Source: Hydractinia symbiolongicarpus (taxonomy: Eukaryota > Cnidaria > Hydrozoa > Anthoathecata > Hydractiniidae). Taken from it: a DNA stretch of 64,000 nucleotides. Positions within the stretch are counted from its first letter, which is position 1. Each line of letters starts with the position of its first letter. A model generated the notes under the pieces. The model was not told the origin of the DNA. It did not search any database and saw only the letters and a program-made list of their open reading frames with translations. The stretch is from the NCBI RefSeq assembly GCF_029227915.1, contig NC_079879.1, positions 21,284,501 to 21,348,500 of the forward strand, given 5' to 3'. The position numbers and the translations under genes were made by a program. Positions 28,101 through 39,452 of this stretch are shown here, one piece after another.

Positions 28101-31100
28101 TTGGTGTGGTAATATTATTCAACAACTAAAAATGAAAACATTTCCACATTGAAGACAAAATTGTAAACTTCCGTTGTTTCTTTTTGATTTTTTTTTCTAG
28201 TCTTCAGGTAACAAGGCTAGAGAGCACAAATATCAATTTTAGCCCTATTTCACAAGGTTCCTCTAGCAAAAACGTTCAATATTCTTCCTTAATGACATGG
28301 AAATGCTTGTAAAACTATGAAGTAAAATGTATTGGAACCAAATTATTTCTTAAAAAAATCATTTCCCATCATTAAACAGGTTTCTTTGTCACATTTTTAC
28401 AATCATATTTTGTTTCCATAGACATAGAAATTGGAATGGAAAACAGATAAAAAATAGGAAGGAATATATTCACCTTTTGCAATCCCCTTTTTGCAAACTC
28501 TTCAGCAACAACATCAGCTTTCAAATCATAGTAACATTGGCATACAGCTGCATAGAGCTCGCTTCTCCAACTAAGATATTTTACTGTCATTAAAGGAACT
28601 GATGATTCCATGCATATGCAAGCCCATATAAGATATTCCAGGACGCGACTAGACAACCCAACACTTATCAGTTTACGGCAAAGAGTGTAAATGTGAATTG
28701 AACCTAAATGCAAATGAACTAATTTCATACTGTAGCTTTTTTAATTCAATTTTTTTAAACTATAGTTATTTTGAAAAGCATTGCTGTTACTTTTTAAAAC
28801 AAATAGGTGTGTGAAGACTTAAATTTTTTCAACACTTCTTTTATATTTGTGAATAATCAAAACAGTTTCTTATTAAAATGTCCAATGTAAAGTTATTACT
28901 TCATTTACAGATTCACACGAATGATGTTGAAGCTCAATATAATTGAATTTTCATGTTCATAACGAAACATGGCAAATGCTTTTGAACACCATTTAGATGT
29001 TTTCGTAACAAAATATGACTGTATATTTTGATGATTCTATAAATAGGAACATCCATTTAAACCTTTACACTTGCTACGTAGGATTATAAAATCAGCATCA
29101 CTTTAAAATAAAGAGTTTAATATTGTCAATTTGGAAAAAGAAATATAAAGTGCGAATTGACTGATTCTTCATATTTATCAGTGTACTTATTTTTTCTTCA
29201 GAAAGAAACCCCTATATCAATCTATTTAGTTTATTTAGCTTCAACATTATCCATTTTAATCTATTGTATTTATTGATAAACTAGACAAACTTGCCTCCAT
29301 CTCCCTCCAAAGCTCAGCAAAAGAATTAACAGATTTATCTGCAACTTAAAAATGTGAAGGTCAAGAATACAATGACATTTTTTTTAACCAATAGGCTTAC
29401 AATTTTTGATTACAAGCCCAGCTTTTACAATCTTGACCTCCAACATATTTTTTTTAGCATTCACAAAATTGCCTTTCTGAACATAGTATACAAACCATTA
29501 TACACAAGCCAGCAGTAAGCATCTTTCTTTAAAGCTACTTGCATTGTCATCTGTAGTAATTTCATCATCAACAAAGTTTTGTCAACAGTTGCTTTATTCT
29601 ACAAAATAGTAAAAAAAAAAACAAGTGCTTTATTGGAGAGAGTAATAAATTATAATCAATGCTATCTGAAAAACTGTGTTAGTACACTTTAGCAATCTTG
29701 TGCGTAAAATCTGGCTTACACGTTTTAAGTTGTGTAATCTTATCAGAGTATGATGGAAAATATAGCATTACCCTTTTATACATCAATGCCTCTCTTACTT
29801 ATTTGTGGCCAACACAACTTTGAAGATTCAAAAGTTTACCTACTTTATTATTAGAAAGTAGGTGAAAATCCTATGGAAATATCCCCTTTTGGCATGTGAA
29901 CAATCATTATTGGTATGCACCACAAACTTTACCTGGAAAGAAATATCTTGCAAAATAGTGTGAAGAGCAAATGTTGATGCATATCCAAGCAGCCCACGGA
30001 TCTAAAATAATTATGCACAAATTTAAATCATCTTAAGGATACTGTAAGGGAAAGTGAGCATGATTTTTTAAATCACAATATCTTCTTCACATTAATTCAA
30101 TATATTTAAATGTATGAATATTTGGAAACGTCTTAACATTTCCTATATGCAGATATAAGTTTTTTGGATTAAAATGAAAAATAAAAGGATATATAAGGTA
30201 GAAAAAATTCAACCCCTTCCTTCACATACAAAGTTTCTTTTGGAAAACCACTGAATTTTTTCCACATCTTTTCCAATTATCTTATTCAAGAGGGATGTAT
30301 CTAAAACGGTTTTTCGATTTTTTTCTTAATTCGAAGTTCTTTTGGTTAATCTTGCCTTTATTGGAAATTCAACTTTTTGTAACTCATATTTTTTATAACT
30401 TACAATATAACTTTCGTCAGAGTTATCAAAGCAAAAGAAATCGAAAAACCATTTAGGCTATATTATTCAGCTTGATTTTAAACCAACTCTCCTACGCAGA
30501 AGTTACCTGGTTATATGTAAAAGAAAGTCAAAATGTATAGGCACTACTTCACGAAAAAAAAAACACAAAGAAAACTAGGTTTACAAATTTTCAACGATAA
30601 ACAATTTGCCACATGATTGCTAAAATCACCATAGTAACAATGACTTTAGACGCGCCACCTGCAAGTTTTATTTTGAGAATGATAATAAACTTTTATTCAA
30701 ATATTCTTTTTCTTTCTGTATGCACGTGTTATTCAGATTTTAGAAGTGAATATGACTGAAAACAAAAATAAGAGACTTTAATGATATTTGACAAGTTTTC
30801 TCAGGTTGGTCCCCATTCATTCGTATAATAATACATAGTCAGTATGAAACCGGATATGTGTAATTAAGAGATCATACTTTGATCCCAAAATTATTAATAA
30901 GCAAACATTGTTTTTTTATAAATAAACATAGGTGTATACACATCAAGATTGGAGAAAATATTCTCGACAAACACAATATTCATAAAACTTTGTACAGAAC
31001 ATACCATCTTAGACACTTCATCTGTATCATTCAAATTCCCAAACAAAGTTGACAAAAATGTATTTTCTGTCAAGGTTTGAGCCATGTCTTGGAAATGTGG

Positions 31101-32714
31101 ATACTTGATTTCAAGATAACGCCCATAACAATGCAATGAAGCTATTTTATAGCACTAAAATCAAAAAATAAGGTTATGTAAAAAAATGGTGTGAATGTAG
31201 ATAATCTATTTAATCACTCTCAAAGAAAAACCTTTCTTACAACTTTCATTTAAACATTTTAATGACCACACAGATACTTGAGATGAATTTAAAAAATCAA
31301 TGGCATACTTTCAGTGTACAAATAGTAAGAAAGTATACAAGTTTGGAAATTTTAGAAATTTCATGATATAGCAACATATATATTTGTATACACAGTCTTG
31401 TGTCTGGAAGGTAATTCAAGGATTGTTTATTTATTTTTGTTGCATGTGCGTTTTAGCAGACAGTGTTCTTTTAGTATTCACATAACCTGTAAATAGCTTT
31501 AAAATTAATTTTGTATTTGTGAAATCTCTGAAATCTGAAACATTATGCTCATTTTTAGCATTTAATCCATAATCACACTTGATGCGTTTTTAGCATTTCC
31601 CTGGCCTTTTTTAATTATCTTGTTGTAACCCTTTTAGCAGAAGTTTAAAATAAAGAGCAAAGCTTCTGTTATTTGATGAAAGCTTACAAATTTACACTCA
31701 ACTTTGTAGACAATAAAAAGGTTCTTAAAAAATTCTAAAATCAACAAAACTAACCTAATATTTATGAAAATGTATATAAATATAATGGAACTAATAATTT
31801 TTTGATTTATGCATGTTGTAAAAATCATTTTTCTGAATTCTCTCAATCATTTACTTCACACTGTCACTTTAATATATTGAAAACACAACATACCTGGTTT
31901 GTAAAAAGAAAATCTCCTAAACCCAATAACTTTTCTACGTAAACATCATTACTGATTCTCTCTTTATATGTATTCCATATGTTAAACAATGTGTTGATAC
32001 TAATCAAAAAAGGTACAGAAAATCAATATACGTGTGCAGGCACATTTAATCCAAAACAAAAAATACAGGTAACATTTTTTAGGGTATCCTTGCTTTGTAT
32101 AAGTACGCCATAATATTAAACTGATAAAATTGATCAATAATGCCTCGATATAAATGGAAAGGTGCTCATTTAAAAAGTGCTTGGAAAGAACGTTTATTTG
32201 GGAATTATCCAATAATCAAAATAATACAACTAAATTAGTTTGTAGAACCATTTTTATTTTTTAAACAGTGGTTTCTTACAAGGTTTTCAGACAAAATTCT
32301 CTAACTGACTGTTTATACTTTTCTTTTCTCTTCTTTAGTCCAGGTGAAAATTTAAAATTATTTTACAGCCTATCATTATATTTAGTGAGTGTCTCCCTAA
32401 AAGAGTGCCTCCCACACTAAAGCTCCTCCCAAAATAAAATGAGCATGGTAAACATGGTAAATATAGTAGGAATTGTTCTACACATGTGAAAATAAGATTC
32501 TTTTCAGAAATAAATACCTGTTGATAAGCTAATTTCACTATCAGTTTGCCATCAAATAACCTTATGCATTCATTATATTATTACTTATATTTATACAAAA
32601 TATTATACAAATATTATTGTACCTTTTAAAATTCTCTTTGTCTGCAGCATTTCCTTTTATTGACTGCATAAATCTATCCAGTTCTTGCTTCAATGCAAGT
32701 GAAACAGGATTCAT
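4104..32714 (-). CDS. CFAP54: CFAP54, cilia- and flagella-associated protein 54 (complete, 50 coding exons)
   Basis: The product is a very large axonemal protein. In the family it is a component of the C1d projection of the central apparatus in motile 9+2 cilia, working with CFAP46, CFAP74 and CFAP221. I joined 50 exons with AG acceptors and GT donors (one probable GC donor); the phases agree at every junction and total 9,603 nt, or 3,200 residues plus stop, close to the roughly 3,100-residue vertebrate protein. The start is the ATG at 32714, followed by NPVSLALKQELDRF. Family-like segments include CYKIASLHCYGRYLEIKYP, VLEYLIWACICMESSVPL, AVCQCYYD and WPRTGTERLLAEIFKGRAAQ. Most of the protein looks helical, with a beta-rich, fibronectin-like stretch near residues 805-955. 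The C-terminal tail is rich in Ser and Lys and ends in repeat-like sequence. Family assignment rests on recalled similarity, not a search. Confidence 0.93.
10971..11110. mobile_element. MITE-like element with TA-flanked inverted repeats, in a CFAP54 intron
   Basis: The 140-bp segment has terminal inverted repeats of about 25 bp (TACCGTAAATGACGGATT on one side, TTACCGTAAATGACAGATT from the other), each bounded by TA. The interior is built from related GCGCTTATTT words. It encodes nothing. TA boundaries suggest mobilisation by a Tc1/mariner- or PIF-type transposase, which is an inference. It sits between CFAP54 exons 39 and 40, 45 bases upstream of the exon 40 acceptor. Confidence 0.7.
12040..12432 (-). 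repeat. Dispersed repeat, copy 2 (uninterrupted, preserves an empty insertion site)
   Basis: This is the inverted counterpart of 2236-2740, located in the 1.5-kb intron between CFAP54 exons 38 and 39. It reads straight across the point (between 12155 and 12156) where the other copy carries the Helitron-like insertion: GAAA followed directly by TTAGGTAATTTG on the minus strand. Confidence 0.75.
15431..21196 (-). other. CFAP54: CFAP54 exon map, exons 17-33 (residues about 805-1543)
   Basis: Exons: 21196-20930, 20380-20195, 19929-19793, 19657-19510, 19406-19251, 18924-18802, 18638-18512, 18315-18175, 17916-17818, 17688-17562, 17534-17503, 17430-17350, 17197-17053, 16990-16870, 16699-16583, 16230-16123, 15531-15431. 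Exons 17 and 18 encode a beta-rich stretch (VPPPPILLYRGCTSMILKPA, then VPYSSNCLFTVKGLEPNQRY) that reads like a fibronectin type III fold. Exon 27 is a 32-nt micro-exon. Exon 28 probably ends at a GC donor, because the in-frame GT alternatives would remove part of the exon. Exon 23 is followed by a Lys-rich segment in exon 24 (TKYQQKKQYKRNKPKG). Confidence 0.82.
17953..18075. repeat. Low-complexity GGT/CCA-rich tract in a CFAP54 intron
   Basis: The tract consists of imperfect GGTGGTGG/CCACCACC words, between exons 24 and 25 of CFAP54. It is simple-sequence DNA and does not overlap a coding exon. Confidence 0.7.
22810..32714 (-). other. CFAP54: CFAP54 exon map, exons 1-16 (residues 1-804)
   Basis: Exons, given as first-last base in transcript order: 32714-32623, 31999-31894, 31154-31005, 30001-29933, 29598-29496, 28703-28474, 27781-27593, 27331-27034, 26914-26654, 26118-26045, 25854-25711, 25495-25322, 24638-24417, 23795-23684, 23186-23134, 22944-22810. 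This is the most strongly family-like part and corresponds to the conserved CFAP54 N-terminal domain. Exon 6 carries the tract with IESSVPL-like and AVCQCYYD motifs. Exon 8 carries an odd Gly-rich insert (ASGGGGIQPQLPGRRGPG) before the next helical stretch. Exon 15 is only 53 nt. Introns are AT-rich, mostly 100-1200 bp, and hold no other gene that I can see. Confidence 0.88.
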
Positions 32715-32734
32715 TCTTGTGTTTTAGCTATAGC

Positions 32735-33080
32735 AATAGATAGATGTGCATATTTTACATGGCTAGCCTCACAAATATCGAGGGATATACCCTGTCTATT
32801 ATTTCCAGGAGGGGCCATGACTTTGATGGGGAGCCCTGGAGTATTTAATGGTCTCTTTGAGCTAAGCAAACCCAATTAGGGTCAGCGCTCTGCCAGACAA
32901 CTCCCTGCAACATCCAATGGCCTGCACAGTGTGCCAACTTCTCAATTTCCCTCACATGGCTTGGGTTAACCTGAAGCTATGTTAATATTCAATTGCCCAT
33001 ATTAAAACTCCGCCAAGGGGAATTGAACCCCGGTCTCCTGCACAAGGTACAAGAGTGATAACCACTAAATTACGGCGCTA
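32735..33080 (-). repeat. tRNA-derived SINE-like element next to the CFAP54 start codon
   Basis: Read on the minus strand, the head (33080 to about 33010) has an A-box-like TAATTTAGTGG and a B-box-like GGTTCAATTCC inside the stem-loop GGGGTTCAATTCCCC. The acceptor stem does not close properly and the anticodon loop is not canonical, so it is not a working tRNA gene. A body of about 260 bp follows, ending in a short ATCTATCTATT-type tail. The tail ends about 20-30 bases before the CFAP54 ATG (32714), so the CFAP54 5' UTR or promoter probably lies in or behind this repeat. Confidence 0.6.
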
Positions 33081-33214
33081 GATTCAGTTTTATTTTAAGG
33101 GTAGTCATTAGTGTTAGTAAAAAAGCATGTCCCAAAAAAGACATACAACTCATCCCTGATGTATGTCATGAGAATGTAGTATACCTGCCTTGCCTTTTGA
33201 TTGCGCTAAGGAGA

Positions 33215-33295
33215 TAACATTGATAGCGCAGTCGTTCACCCTACAATCTAGAGGTTGTGGGATCAAGTCCCACTTGATTCATCATTTTTGCAACA
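33215..33295 (+). repeat. tRNA-like repeat (SINE head or tRNA pseudogene)
   Basis: It contains an A-box-like TAGCGCAGTCG and a B-box-like GGGATCAAGTCCC stem-loop at about the spacing of a tRNA. The anticodon arm does not present a standard loop and the acceptor stem is not convincing. It is probably a decayed tRNA-derived repeat, of a different family from the one at 32735-33080. Confidence 0.45.
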
Positions 33296-35114
33296 CAGGG
33301 GAATCTAATGTGCAGGTTTACTTATACTAATATACTTCACATGCACCATTAGAAGTAATTTTTTTTATGACAGCTGCAATTTTTTTGTATTTGTTGACTT
33401 ACTGAAAAGTTGTTTTCAAACTTGTTTTGCATTTTATTTTTGTATTGAATAGTCTTGTGAATTGGCAAATGCAAACATAAAGATTGTGACAAAGAATTAT
33501 CTTCCTCCAAGCAACCCATTTAGGTTTCAAAAACATAGGTGGATAAGTCAGAAAAGAATCAAAATGGATTAAAGTGGTGCTAAGCTTTTTTTATGGTCCT
33601 ATAAACAAATTTACTTTGGAAGATTGGGAAATTCAGTCAAACGACTTACCCGTTTTTACAAGAACTTCTAGCTAGTTAAAAACATTTCTTTGGAATTTGC
33701 TGCTGTATATAATTGCCAATGATTTTTAAAACATAATAGGAATGTTGGCAATTACAGCAATTGCATGCATAAAAAAGCTTTACAAGGATTACAAGGACTG
33801 CCGGGTGACTTGATTTTTAAAAAATATTTTCCCAGAGTAATCCCACAAATGTTGGCATGTTTGCAATTAGGGTTGCAATTGGAAAGGTTTCGTAATCAGC
33901 AGGGAAAAATACTTCATAACTAAAAAAGATGCTGCAGAGTTAGCTGCCGCAGAACAATGATGGTTGATGATCCCAAGTCAAAAGAACACACAACTTCTCA
34001 CGCCATATTTGTTTACTTGCACCATGACATACGGGATAAGTTCATTGGTCGTCTATTTCCCATAAGCCTGAACCTGCATTTTCAGGCCGAAAATACCCGA
34101 GATCCGATTGGTAAAATCTAAAAAGTATAATTTTACGGACCTGATCAATTTACTACCCGCTGTATGTTTTGGGTACCAGCTTAAAGGAGAGCTGAACATA
34201 AAATCATTTTGTAGTAGCCACAAAAGAAATTTTAAACGAGGGAACAAAAATTAATAAACTTCGAAATCCTAAAATCTATTACAACAACTACTATAACGAC
34301 ACAGAAAAACTTTTTACCTATGTTTTAAAACAAAATGTCTATATCCCCCCTTAGCAACGTTTTTGCAAAGTTTTCATGGCTAAATCAGGCGAAGAAAGCA
34401 AGTTTGAGACAATTTCACTCAAAATAATAACAAATGTTTTACATATTGTCGTATTAACTGCAATTTGTATGTACTATTCCTTAACACGTTTTATAACTTT
34501 ATAAATATCGATTGACAAGAGTTGCAGGCGTCTGCTGAAACGACGACGGTGTGATTAGAAGTTTGTTCGTTCGATCGTCACGAAAGGTATACAGGCGCCC
34601 GGTTTTAAAGATCATATTGTTTCTAGAATCGCGTGAAGAAGAAGTAATTCCCGACGAGAAGCCACAATTATATTAGTAGTAAATTTTGTGTATCAAATTA
34701 TAGATATTTGTTTTGAGGGGGGCCACTTCTTCTCACATTAAGCGTGAGTATGCATTAAGCTCTAATAGGGAGCAACTGGTCACCCTTCGCGTTTTTGGAA
34801 ATACCTTTTGTATGTTCAGTTCGCGTTTTTTTTTAATGTGTGCTAAGTTTTAGTGTGTTTTGTTTCTTGGTTATTATGGCGTATTTGTCGTGTTTCGCGT
34901 GCGTAAGTTTTGTGTTCGTGTGCAGAAGTATCTGTGCTGTTTATACGTTAGCAAAAGGTGAAGCGTTGGACATTTTTGTTTTTTAGTAAGTACATGTTTA
35001 TGTGTGTTATTTCTTGTAATGTATTGACCGTTCGACATCAAGCTTTCCGGATATACAAATTTAGATAATATAAAAATATTATCGATCAAATCGCTTTTAC
35101 TGACCGGAGAAACT
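33296..35114. other. Intergenic between CFAP54 and the FAAH-like gene, no gene recognised
   Basis: This stretch is AT-rich with no recognisable protein. It is part of the 7.5-kb divergent interval, so promoter elements could lie here, but no specific motif can be assigned. Confidence 0.4.
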
Positions 35115-35412
35115 TTAAAGGGGGATTTTCACGAAGCGAATTGAACGGCGAATTCGACGGCGAATTCGATGGCGAATTCGCTTTCTAATTTTCACGACAA
35201 AATAAATTAGGCGCCAAAGTCATTGTTTACATAACCGCGTTCTGATTGGTCAAAAACTAGCAGCGAAACCTTTAGCCGCGAAAAAGTAGGAACTGTTTCT
35301 AATTTTCAGCGAAGCGAATATTTCGATGCAAAATCAAAATAAACAAAACTGCGCATGCTCAGATACAAATCGACGTCGAATTCGCCGTTCGCTTCGTGAA
35401 AATCCCCCTTAA
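35115..35412. mobile_element. MITE-like element with TTAA-flanked inverted repeats
   Basis: This 298-bp segment is bounded by TTAA on both sides. Its terminal inverted repeats read GGGGGATTTTCACGAAGCGA at each end and continue into GGCGAATTCGACG. Near the left end a GGCGAATTCGA unit is repeated three times. There is no coding capacity. TTAA target sites point to a piggyBac-type transposase, which is inferred. Confidence 0.7.
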
Positions 35413-36600
35413 CAGCGAGACAAACTCATTAATTATTTATAGTAAACCATATACTGGGTTATGAAAAACAACCTGTACCAGGGTCTTGTTTAGCCGTCAA
35501 GTAAGCGCTAGCATAGGCAACAAACCCTGGGGATGAGAATATCCTAATTGCTGTTTTCGCTTTCGCCCCTCTTTTCTATTGCACGCCCGAAACATACAGC
35601 GGGGTCGTATAATTGTCAGGTCCGTAAAATATTGGTTTTCCGAGCAAAATGCACCGATCCCGGACGGTAAAAATACAAAGTGCACGTTCATGCAGGTCCA
35701 TTCTTGTAGGAGGTTGTTAGCCACTTAAAACAGTTAAACTTAAACTTTGGATTTGCATCATTTATTTTATAGCGCAGCTTAATTAGCTAACTTGCTATTT
35801 TATTGTTTAGTTGTTATTTATCTTTGTGAAGTGCAAGCTAACTTGTTTGACATTTTAGGTCAAGTTATAGTTAGCTACAGCTATAAGCAAAGCTTTCTTC
35901 GAAAAAAATGCTGGGTCTCCTGCTGGATAGTTAGGTTACTAATATGTGCTAATATGTACTATGTACTAATATGTTTAAGTCTGTGTCATTGCCTGTATTA
36001 GTTACTTCGATCAAACAAGTCCACCCATAAACTAAACTGGTAAACACTAACTTTGGAGCCCTTTTCTTGATGCAGTGGAAGAAGAAACAGTGCTGTCTTT
36101 TTACGAGGGTGCCGACTCACTGGAAACGCCGCAAAAACCACAGGGGCTGTCGAACCACTGGGGGCTGGCGAAACCCGAATTAACCCGAAACAACATTTTT
36201 TTAAACATTTATTATCATGATTTATAATTTATTTTTTTAATGTCGAGCAGTGGTAACAGCAGTGGTGGATGTTAAACATAAAACTCTGGTTATGAAGGAG
36301 GGTTAGTAAACGAAATAAGAATGCGTATATTTATATTAACATAAATGTCTGTCTTCTGTGTATTAACACGAAGTCCATAGATACTTTACCATCATAGTGC
36401 ATTATTTGCATATCGGCACATAACGGCAAGGTACCCAATACCAAACATAAACATAATGGTAGACTGATAGTCATATACTCAACAGTGGAAGTTTTGAAAA
36501 AACTGTTTTTTATATTATTTATTCGATAAATATAGCTGTAAAAAAATCCCATAAATAAGAAAACTGAGAGTAAAACGACAAAATAGCACGTGCCTTATTC
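35413..36600. other. Intergenic, no gene recognised
   Basis: I see no supportable gene here. Short reading frames lack recognisable domains and splice context. Confidence 0.4.
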
Positions 36601-36617
36601 AGGACAAAATTTAAATG

Positions 36618-37930
36618 AGAACAATGAGCCTCGCGTGCATGACATTTCGGGCAGTTTTGGAAATTCCAGAACAAATGTTGAAAGTTATAGACCCATATCA
36701 CTCCTATCAAACATTAGCAATTTTTTTTAAAAAAATTTATAAATGCCTATATGACCTTGAAAACAATACAAAACAATATCTTGAAAACAATACATATGTC
36801 TTCACAGCCTCCAATTTGACTTTAGGCAGAATCACAGCACAAACCATGCTCTCATAAGTATAACAGAAGCCATTCGATTTGCAATAGACAATAACAAGTA
36901 TGCTTGTAGTGTTTTCATTGACTTGCAAAAAGCTTTTAACACGGTTGAACATAATATCCTGTTACGTAAGCTAGACCATTATGGAGTTTGTGGCACTGTT
37001 AATGATCTTCTCAGATCCTACCTAACTAATAGAAAGCAAAGTATTATCATTAATGAAAAAGAATCCAGTAAATTTGATATTTTACATGGTGTGCCACAAG
37101 GTTTAGTGTTGGGTCTATTGCTGTTTATATATATTGTCTATACAAATGATCTCTGTCAGGTTATGACACCAGTCTCTTATATTCAAATAGCTCACTAAAA
37201 AATATCAATAACATATAAATCATGATTTGACTTATCTCAACTCCTGGTTGAAAGCAAATAAATTATGTTTAAATGCAAAAAAACTGAAATTGTAATATTT
37301 AAATCCAAACAAAAACCACCAATCAGGTTGGGTGTGCAAAATTAAGCACAACGACAGAAATTAAATATCTTGGTGTCATGATGAATCAACATTTGACATT
37401 TAATCGACACATTCAAAATATTCAGTCTAAACTTGATAGAGCAAATAGTATTCTAGCTAAAGTGAGACACTGTAACTGATAATACACTATTAAACATATA
37501 TTTCTGCCTCTTTCACTCACACATGACATATGCATCTCAAACATGGGCTCAAACAAACACAGCATACATCCAAAAACTAAGTAAAACACAAAACAAAGCT
37601 ATAAGAAAGATGTGCTTTAAAAACACTGGGCCAGGTTAATCCTTTATATCATAAATATGGTATACTTAAATGGAGTGCCCATGTAAAAGAAAAAAAAACA
37701 CATTTTTGCTTTCAATTGTTTCAAAAAAACGCTACCTTCTGCTCATGAAACTTCTTTAAACTTGCCAACAAACAACATGCCCACAACACCAAAAACTCAC
37801 GTTTTTGCTTTACAATAAAAAGAACCAATATATAATTGTGATATTCAATCACATCTAGGATCTCTTTATCGTGGAATGATATTCTTAGAGAAATAAAAAT
37901 AAACCCTAACGAACTATCCTTAGGTAAATT
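36618..37930 (+). pseudogene. Decayed non-LTR retrotransposon (LINE) reverse transcriptase
   Basis: Reading across frames gives typical LINE reverse-transcriptase blocks in order: SYRPISLLSNISN (about 36683), NHALISITEAIRFAI, the motif A block FIDLQKAFNTVEHNILLRKL (Asp present, about 36917), then GVPQGLVLGLLLF (canonical GVPQGSVLGPLLF). After the point where the catalytic (F/Y)ADD should be come TSLLYSNSSLKN, LNSWLKANKL, KYLGVMMNQHLTFNRHI and HMTYASQTWAQTN. Several frameshifts and stops break it, and the ADD motif is lost by a deletion near 37165. The 5' half, with any endonuclease, is missing. It is an inactive fossil of a Jockey/CR1-like LINE; the exact clade needs phylogeny. Confidence 0.8.
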
Positions 37931-37940
37931 TAAAAGTTAA

Positions 37941-38115
37941 CAGAAATGTTTTTAAGATCGCATTTTAAAAGTTTATAAACGAAAAGTGGTGATAGAAATG
38001 CTTTTATGTCACATTTTAAAAGTTTAAGAAAGAAGAACGGCGATAAAAATGTTTTTTTAGATTGCATTTTAAAGTTTAAAAAGGAAAAGCGGTGATAGGA
38101 ATGTTTTTTTACATT
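37941..38115. repeat. Imperfect tandem repeat of about 53 bp at the LINE 3' end
   Basis: Three and a bit units share GTGATAGAAATGTTTTT, GCATTTTAAAAGTTT and GAAAAG. They begin where the LINE reading frame ends, so they may be part of its 3' tail. Confidence 0.6.
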
Positions 38116-39311
38116 GGGTTTTGATTCACGAACGATTAAAATCTATTATTTAGCTAGCTTTATGACAACAAATTAAAACAACAAGTGTTAACTTTTTTTT
38201 TTGACGTTGGTTTTTGATTTAATTGATGAAGTAATACTTTATTTTTGTTTTTTAATCTGGTCTTTGTTATTTTACAATAAAAGTTATATATCGTGGACGC
38301 CACGGTGTAATGTTTAATTTTTGTTCAGGTAGTCCACGAAACATGATCGTGAGGTCCACTATTGTTAAAAAAATCGTGGGCTATCGTGGCTCGTGCTTAA
38401 CATGAAATAAACACGAACCACAATGTTAACAAACCTTTTCACAGTACTGTACTTACTTACTTACTAAGGTACCTGATTTTTTCCCTGACATTTACTTCAT
38501 AAAACTAAGCTTTTTTTTTCATTTGTTTTTTGTGTTAATAAACGAAGACCATTCTTTTCCCAGCCAGTTAAAATATGATGGAAGAGATGACATCTTAATC
38601 CACATATTGCTACACGTATTGCTCTACATAAGCAAGAAGCAACCAAACTTTAATCTTCTTTCTCTAAAAAACACATGCTTTTGGTAACATGCTTAATTAA
38701 AAACAACTAACTTGTGAAAGTAAATTTTGCAATCATGCTTTTTGAATGTGTACACTACACAGATATTTTAATTAGACCAAAACAGAAAGCTTTTTATTCC
38801 TATGTGCAGTCAACAACAGTGAACCAAAAGTAAAACTAAAAAACTTGCAAAACATTAACAAGGAAAAAAATATAGTAATGTGAACTGAACTGCTGTGCGG
38901 CTAAAAGGTTTTCCCACAAATCCACATATGCTATTGTTTTGGTTTCTTTGCCTTCAAAAACTGAATGTCTTGGTTTGAAAATGTTAGTACAGCTCGAACA
39001 TCGTCTATTTGGCGAAGGCGTAAAATGATTGCTATATACAGGTTATCTATTTACTACCCCCATCTGTTTATTTTCAATAACTTTTGTTGTGTAGCCTAGA
39101 AATTTTACGACTTTTATTTTTTTTGTATCACAAGAAAATGAAACTAAAATAAAAATGTGATTATCTTACCTTTTCTTAGAGCTGGCTATTTTTTTTTTTT
39201 TTTAACAAAAACTTTTTTAGTATAAAAATTCTAACATTAAGTTTCATGAAGAAACGTTCCTTCTGATCTAGGTAAATATATATGCTTTTTCATTGACGTA
39301 TTAAAGTAAAA
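38116..39311. other. Intergenic, no gene recognised
   Basis: This is AT-rich sequence with an internal patch of related CGTGG words at about 38290-38420. I can support no gene in it. Confidence 0.4.
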
Positions 39312-39452
39312 CTAGTCTTTAGCCAGTGGAAAAATCCTTGGGTTCGCCCGTCCTTTTTTTACCGCATTGCATGCGTCTCGCTACTTATGCAGCTAAGCTA
39401 CCATTTTGCGTGACAGACAGACAACAGACATATACGGTTATTATAATATAGA
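39312..39452 (-). mobile_element. Helitron-like non-autonomous element, single copy
   Basis: This 141-bp copy has the same architecture as the one at 2480-2621. It shares GGGTTCGCCCGTCC, ACCATTTTGCGTGACAGACA and ATAATATAGA, and is bounded by A and T. The terminal hairpin is partly mutated (AGCCAGTGGAAAAATCCTTG). It lies about 800 bp upstream of the FAAH-like gene. Confidence 0.7.

Noticed and set aside
33010-33080. tRNA gene on the minus strand
   Set aside because: A and B boxes are recognisable, but the acceptor stem and anticodon loop do not fold correctly, and a SINE-like body follows.
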